From Actinomycetota bacterium (lineage in GTDB: Bacteria; Actinomycetota; Actinomycetes; Nanopelagicales; Nanopelagicaceae), in contig WLQA01000029.1 of NCBI GenBank assembly GCA_009698515.1, positions 1 to 8,342 on the forward strand: a DNA stretch of 8,342 bases, in the 5' to 3' direction. Made by a program: the position numbers and the translations under genes. This document shows, one piece after another, positions 6,834 through 8,342 of the stretch. The notes under the pieces were generated by a model. That model was not told the origin of the DNA, did no database searches, and saw nothing but the letters and a program-made list of their open reading frames with translations. Numbering within the stretch: position 1 is the stretch's first letter; every line of letters begins with the position of its first letter.

Positions 6834-7835
6834 ATGTTAAAAGTTGGCGTTAATGGCTTTGGTCGAATCGGTAGAAATTTCCTACGTGCATCACTGGAAT
6901 CAGGTGCAAAATTTGAAATTGTTGGAATCAATGATCTAACAGACAACGCCACTCTTGCTCACCTTTTAAAGTATGACTCAATTCTTGGTCGCTTAAATCA
7001 ACCAGTGACACATACCGACACCACAATTACAGTTGGCGGTAGAACTATTTCGGTAAGTGCTGAACGAGATCCAGCTAATATTCCTTGGGGCAAATTAGGA
7101 GTAGATGTAGTTGTTGAATCAACTGGAATTTTCACAAAGGCAGCCGATGCTCAGAAACATATTACCGCTGGTGCTAAAAAAGTAATTATCTCTGCTCCGG
7201 CAACTGATGAAGATATTACGATCGTGATGGGTGTTAACCACGAAAATTACGATTCAACTAAACATAACATCATCTCTAATGCTTCTTGTACTACAAATTG
7301 CTTAGCGCCAATGGCTAAAGTTTTAAATGATGAATTTGGAATTGTGCGTGGTTTAATGACAACTATTCATGCCTATACCAATGATCAAGTTATTTTAGAT
7401 TTTCCACATAAGGATCTACGTCGCTCTCGCGCGGCTGCTCTATCAATCATTCCTACCTCTACCGGAGCAGCTAAAGCCATCTCACTTGTTATCCCAGAGT
7501 TAAAAGGAAAGCTAGATGGTTTTGCGATGCGTGTTCCAGTTCCAACTGGTTCAGCTACAGATTTAACTGTTGAATTATCAAAAGAGGTGACAGTTGCCGA
7601 AATTAACGCTGCAATTAAAAAGGCGAGTGAAGGTTCGTTAAAGGGATATTTGACCTATACCGAAGATCCAATTGTTTCTGCAGATATTGTGACTGATCCA
7701 GCATCTTGTATCTTCGATTCTGGTTTGACTAAAGTTATTGGAACCCAAGTAAAGGTTGTTGGTTGGTATGACAACGAATGGGGTTATTCAAATCGCTTAG
7801 TAGATTTGATTCAATATATTGGCAAGTCACTTTAA
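6834..7835 (+). CDS. gap: Glyceraldehyde-3-phosphate dehydrogenase, type I, NAD-dependent
   Basis: This cytoplasmic homotetrameric enzyme converts glyceraldehyde 3-phosphate, NAD+ and phosphate to 1,3-bisphosphoglycerate, the substrate of the adjacent pgk product. The 333-residue length is typical. The Rossmann motif VNGFGRIGR is at 6-14. D34 in GIND marks preference for NAD+ over NADP+, consistent with the proline in DFPHKD rather than the Ala-Ser pair of NADP-dependent enzymes. The catalytic cysteine is C152 in SNASCTTNC and its activating histidine is H179 in TIHAYTND. PTSTGAAKA and the C-terminal WYDNEWGYSNR, both family-conserved, are present. Start choice rests on the ribosome-binding site and the N-terminal Rossmann motif. 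Nothing indicates a defect. It is likely cotranscribed with pgk, and possibly also read from the whiA side. Confidence 0.98.
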   Translation: MLKVGVNGFGRIGRNFLRASLESGAKFEIVGINDLTDNATLAHLLKYDSILGRLNQPVTHTDTTITVGGRTISVSAERDPANIPWGKLGVDVVVESTGIFTKAADAQKHITAGAKKVIISAPATDEDITIVMGVNHENYDSTKHNIISNASCTTNCLAPMAKVLNDEFGIVRGLMTTIHAYTNDQVILDFPHKDLRRSRAAALSIIPTSTGAAKAISLVIPELKGKLDGFAMRVPVPTGSATDLTVELSKEVTVAEINAAIKKASEGSLKGYLTYTEDPIVSADIVTDPASCIFDSGLTKVIGTQVKVVGWYDNEWGYSNRLVDLIQYIGKSL

Positions 7836-7841
7836 TCAGTA

Positions 7842-8342
7842 ATGGGAGTAAAGCTTCTTTCTGATCTAAATCCGCAAAATGCGCAAGTAATTTTGCGCTG
7901 TGATTTAAATGTACCGATTAAAGATGGCGTCATCACCGATGATGGCAGAATCCGAGCATCATTAAGTACAATAAATAAATTACTTACCAACAATTGTTCC
8001 ATCACAATTATCGCCCACCTGGGTAGACCAAAAGGTGAACGCAAGCCTGAACTTTCATTGGCACCAGTTGCTAAAAAACTAGGGGAGTTATTAAATAAAG
8101 AGGTTAAATTCTCACCAAAGATAACCGGGGTTAAACAATTAGCTCGTTCATTAAAACCTGGTGAAGTTCTTTTGCTAGAAAACATTCGATATGAAAATTC
8201 TGAAACTAGCAAGGATGAAACAGAGCGAAATGAATTGGCTACTGAATTATCTACCTACGGTGATTTCTATATCGGTGATGGCTTTGGCGCAGTCCATCGC
8301 AAACATGCCTCTGTATTTGAATTGGCGAAATTACTTCCTCAT
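7842..8342 (+). CDS. pgk: Phosphoglycerate kinase (3'-truncated by window edge)
   Basis: PGK transfers the acyl phosphate of 1,3-bisphosphoglycerate to ADP, giving ATP and 3-phosphoglycerate. The first 167 residues of a roughly 400-residue protein are present, covering most of the N-terminal substrate-binding domain. Visible substrate contacts are R19-x-D21-L-N23-V-P, the HLGRPKG loop at 59-65 (H59, R62), R116 in LLENIRYE and the GDGFGAVHRKHAS segment at 145-157 (H152, R153). The last is the actinobacterial form. The frame has no stop before the window ends, so the rest lies beyond. The ATG is six bases after the gap stop. No Shine-Dalgarno precedes it, and a GGGAG lies just inside the coding sequence, so initiation probably depends on coupling to gap. 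A tpi gene commonly follows in related genomes but cannot be seen here. Confidence 0.96.
   Translation, partial: MGVKLLSDLNPQNAQVILRCDLNVPIKDGVITDDGRIRASLSTINKLLTNNCSITIIAHLGRPKGERKPELSLAPVAKKLGELLNKEVKFSPKITGVKQLARSLKPGEVLLLENIRYENSETSKDETERNELATELSTYGDFYIGDGFGAVHRKHASVFELAKLLPH

Noticed and set aside
7832..8212. Reverse-strand open frame (126 codons) opposite pgk
   Set aside because: The forward strand encodes unmistakable PGK throughout this interval, and the reverse translation has no domain character.

Overview
The window is a compact, all-forward-strand stretch of core bacterial chromosome. It reads uvrA (5' end missing) - uvrC - rapZ - yvcK/glmR - whiA - gap - pgk (3' end missing). 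The rapZ-yvcK-whiA cluster, flanked by uvrC upstream and gap-pgk downstream, is the classic actinobacterial arrangement. Several proteins carry actinobacterial hallmarks. WhiA is nearly collinear with what I recall of Streptomyces WhiA, GAPDH has the VILDFPHKDLRR segment, and PGK has GDGFGAVHRKHAS. The DNA is nevertheless AT-rich: I counted 25 G+C in bases 1-60 and 22 in bases 7261-7320. AT-rich third positions and very short spacers suggest a small-genome aquatic actinobacterium of the Nanopelagicales (acI) type. That placement is inference; no rRNA is present to confirm it.

Region by region: bases 2-1996 encode the C-terminal two thirds of the excision-repair ATPase UvrA. Five bases later comes uvrC, the dual-incision nuclease of the same pathway. 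After 21 bases with a Shine-Dalgarno-like AGGATG comes rapZ, an RNase-adaptor-type P-loop protein. Its stop codon directly abuts the ATG of yvcK (glmR), and whiA starts four bases after yvcK. These five genes look like one transcription and translation unit. The only sizeable intergenic gap is the 94 bases between whiA and gap (6740-6833). It holds a good ribosome-binding site, a possible promoter, a perfect 5-bp inverted repeat and a directly repeated 8-mer, but no convincing terminator. gap and pgk then follow six bases apart as a lower-glycolysis pair.

Functionally the window joins three themes. These are nucleotide excision repair (UvrA, UvrC), control of cell-envelope precursors and cell division (RapZ, YvcK/GlmR, WhiA), and the two consecutive glycolytic steps around 1,3-bisphosphoglycerate (GAPDH, PGK). 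YvcK-family proteins connect carbon metabolism with UDP-GlcNAc supply in other bacteria, so the neighbourhood is coherent, although co-regulation here is not demonstrated.

I found no mobile element, CRISPR array, tRNA or rRNA, phage gene or evidently new system. The observations worth a second look are small: the symmetry and repeats before gap, a heptapeptide duplication in UvrC, the unusual C-terminal ends of RapZ and possibly YvcK, and the extreme packing.
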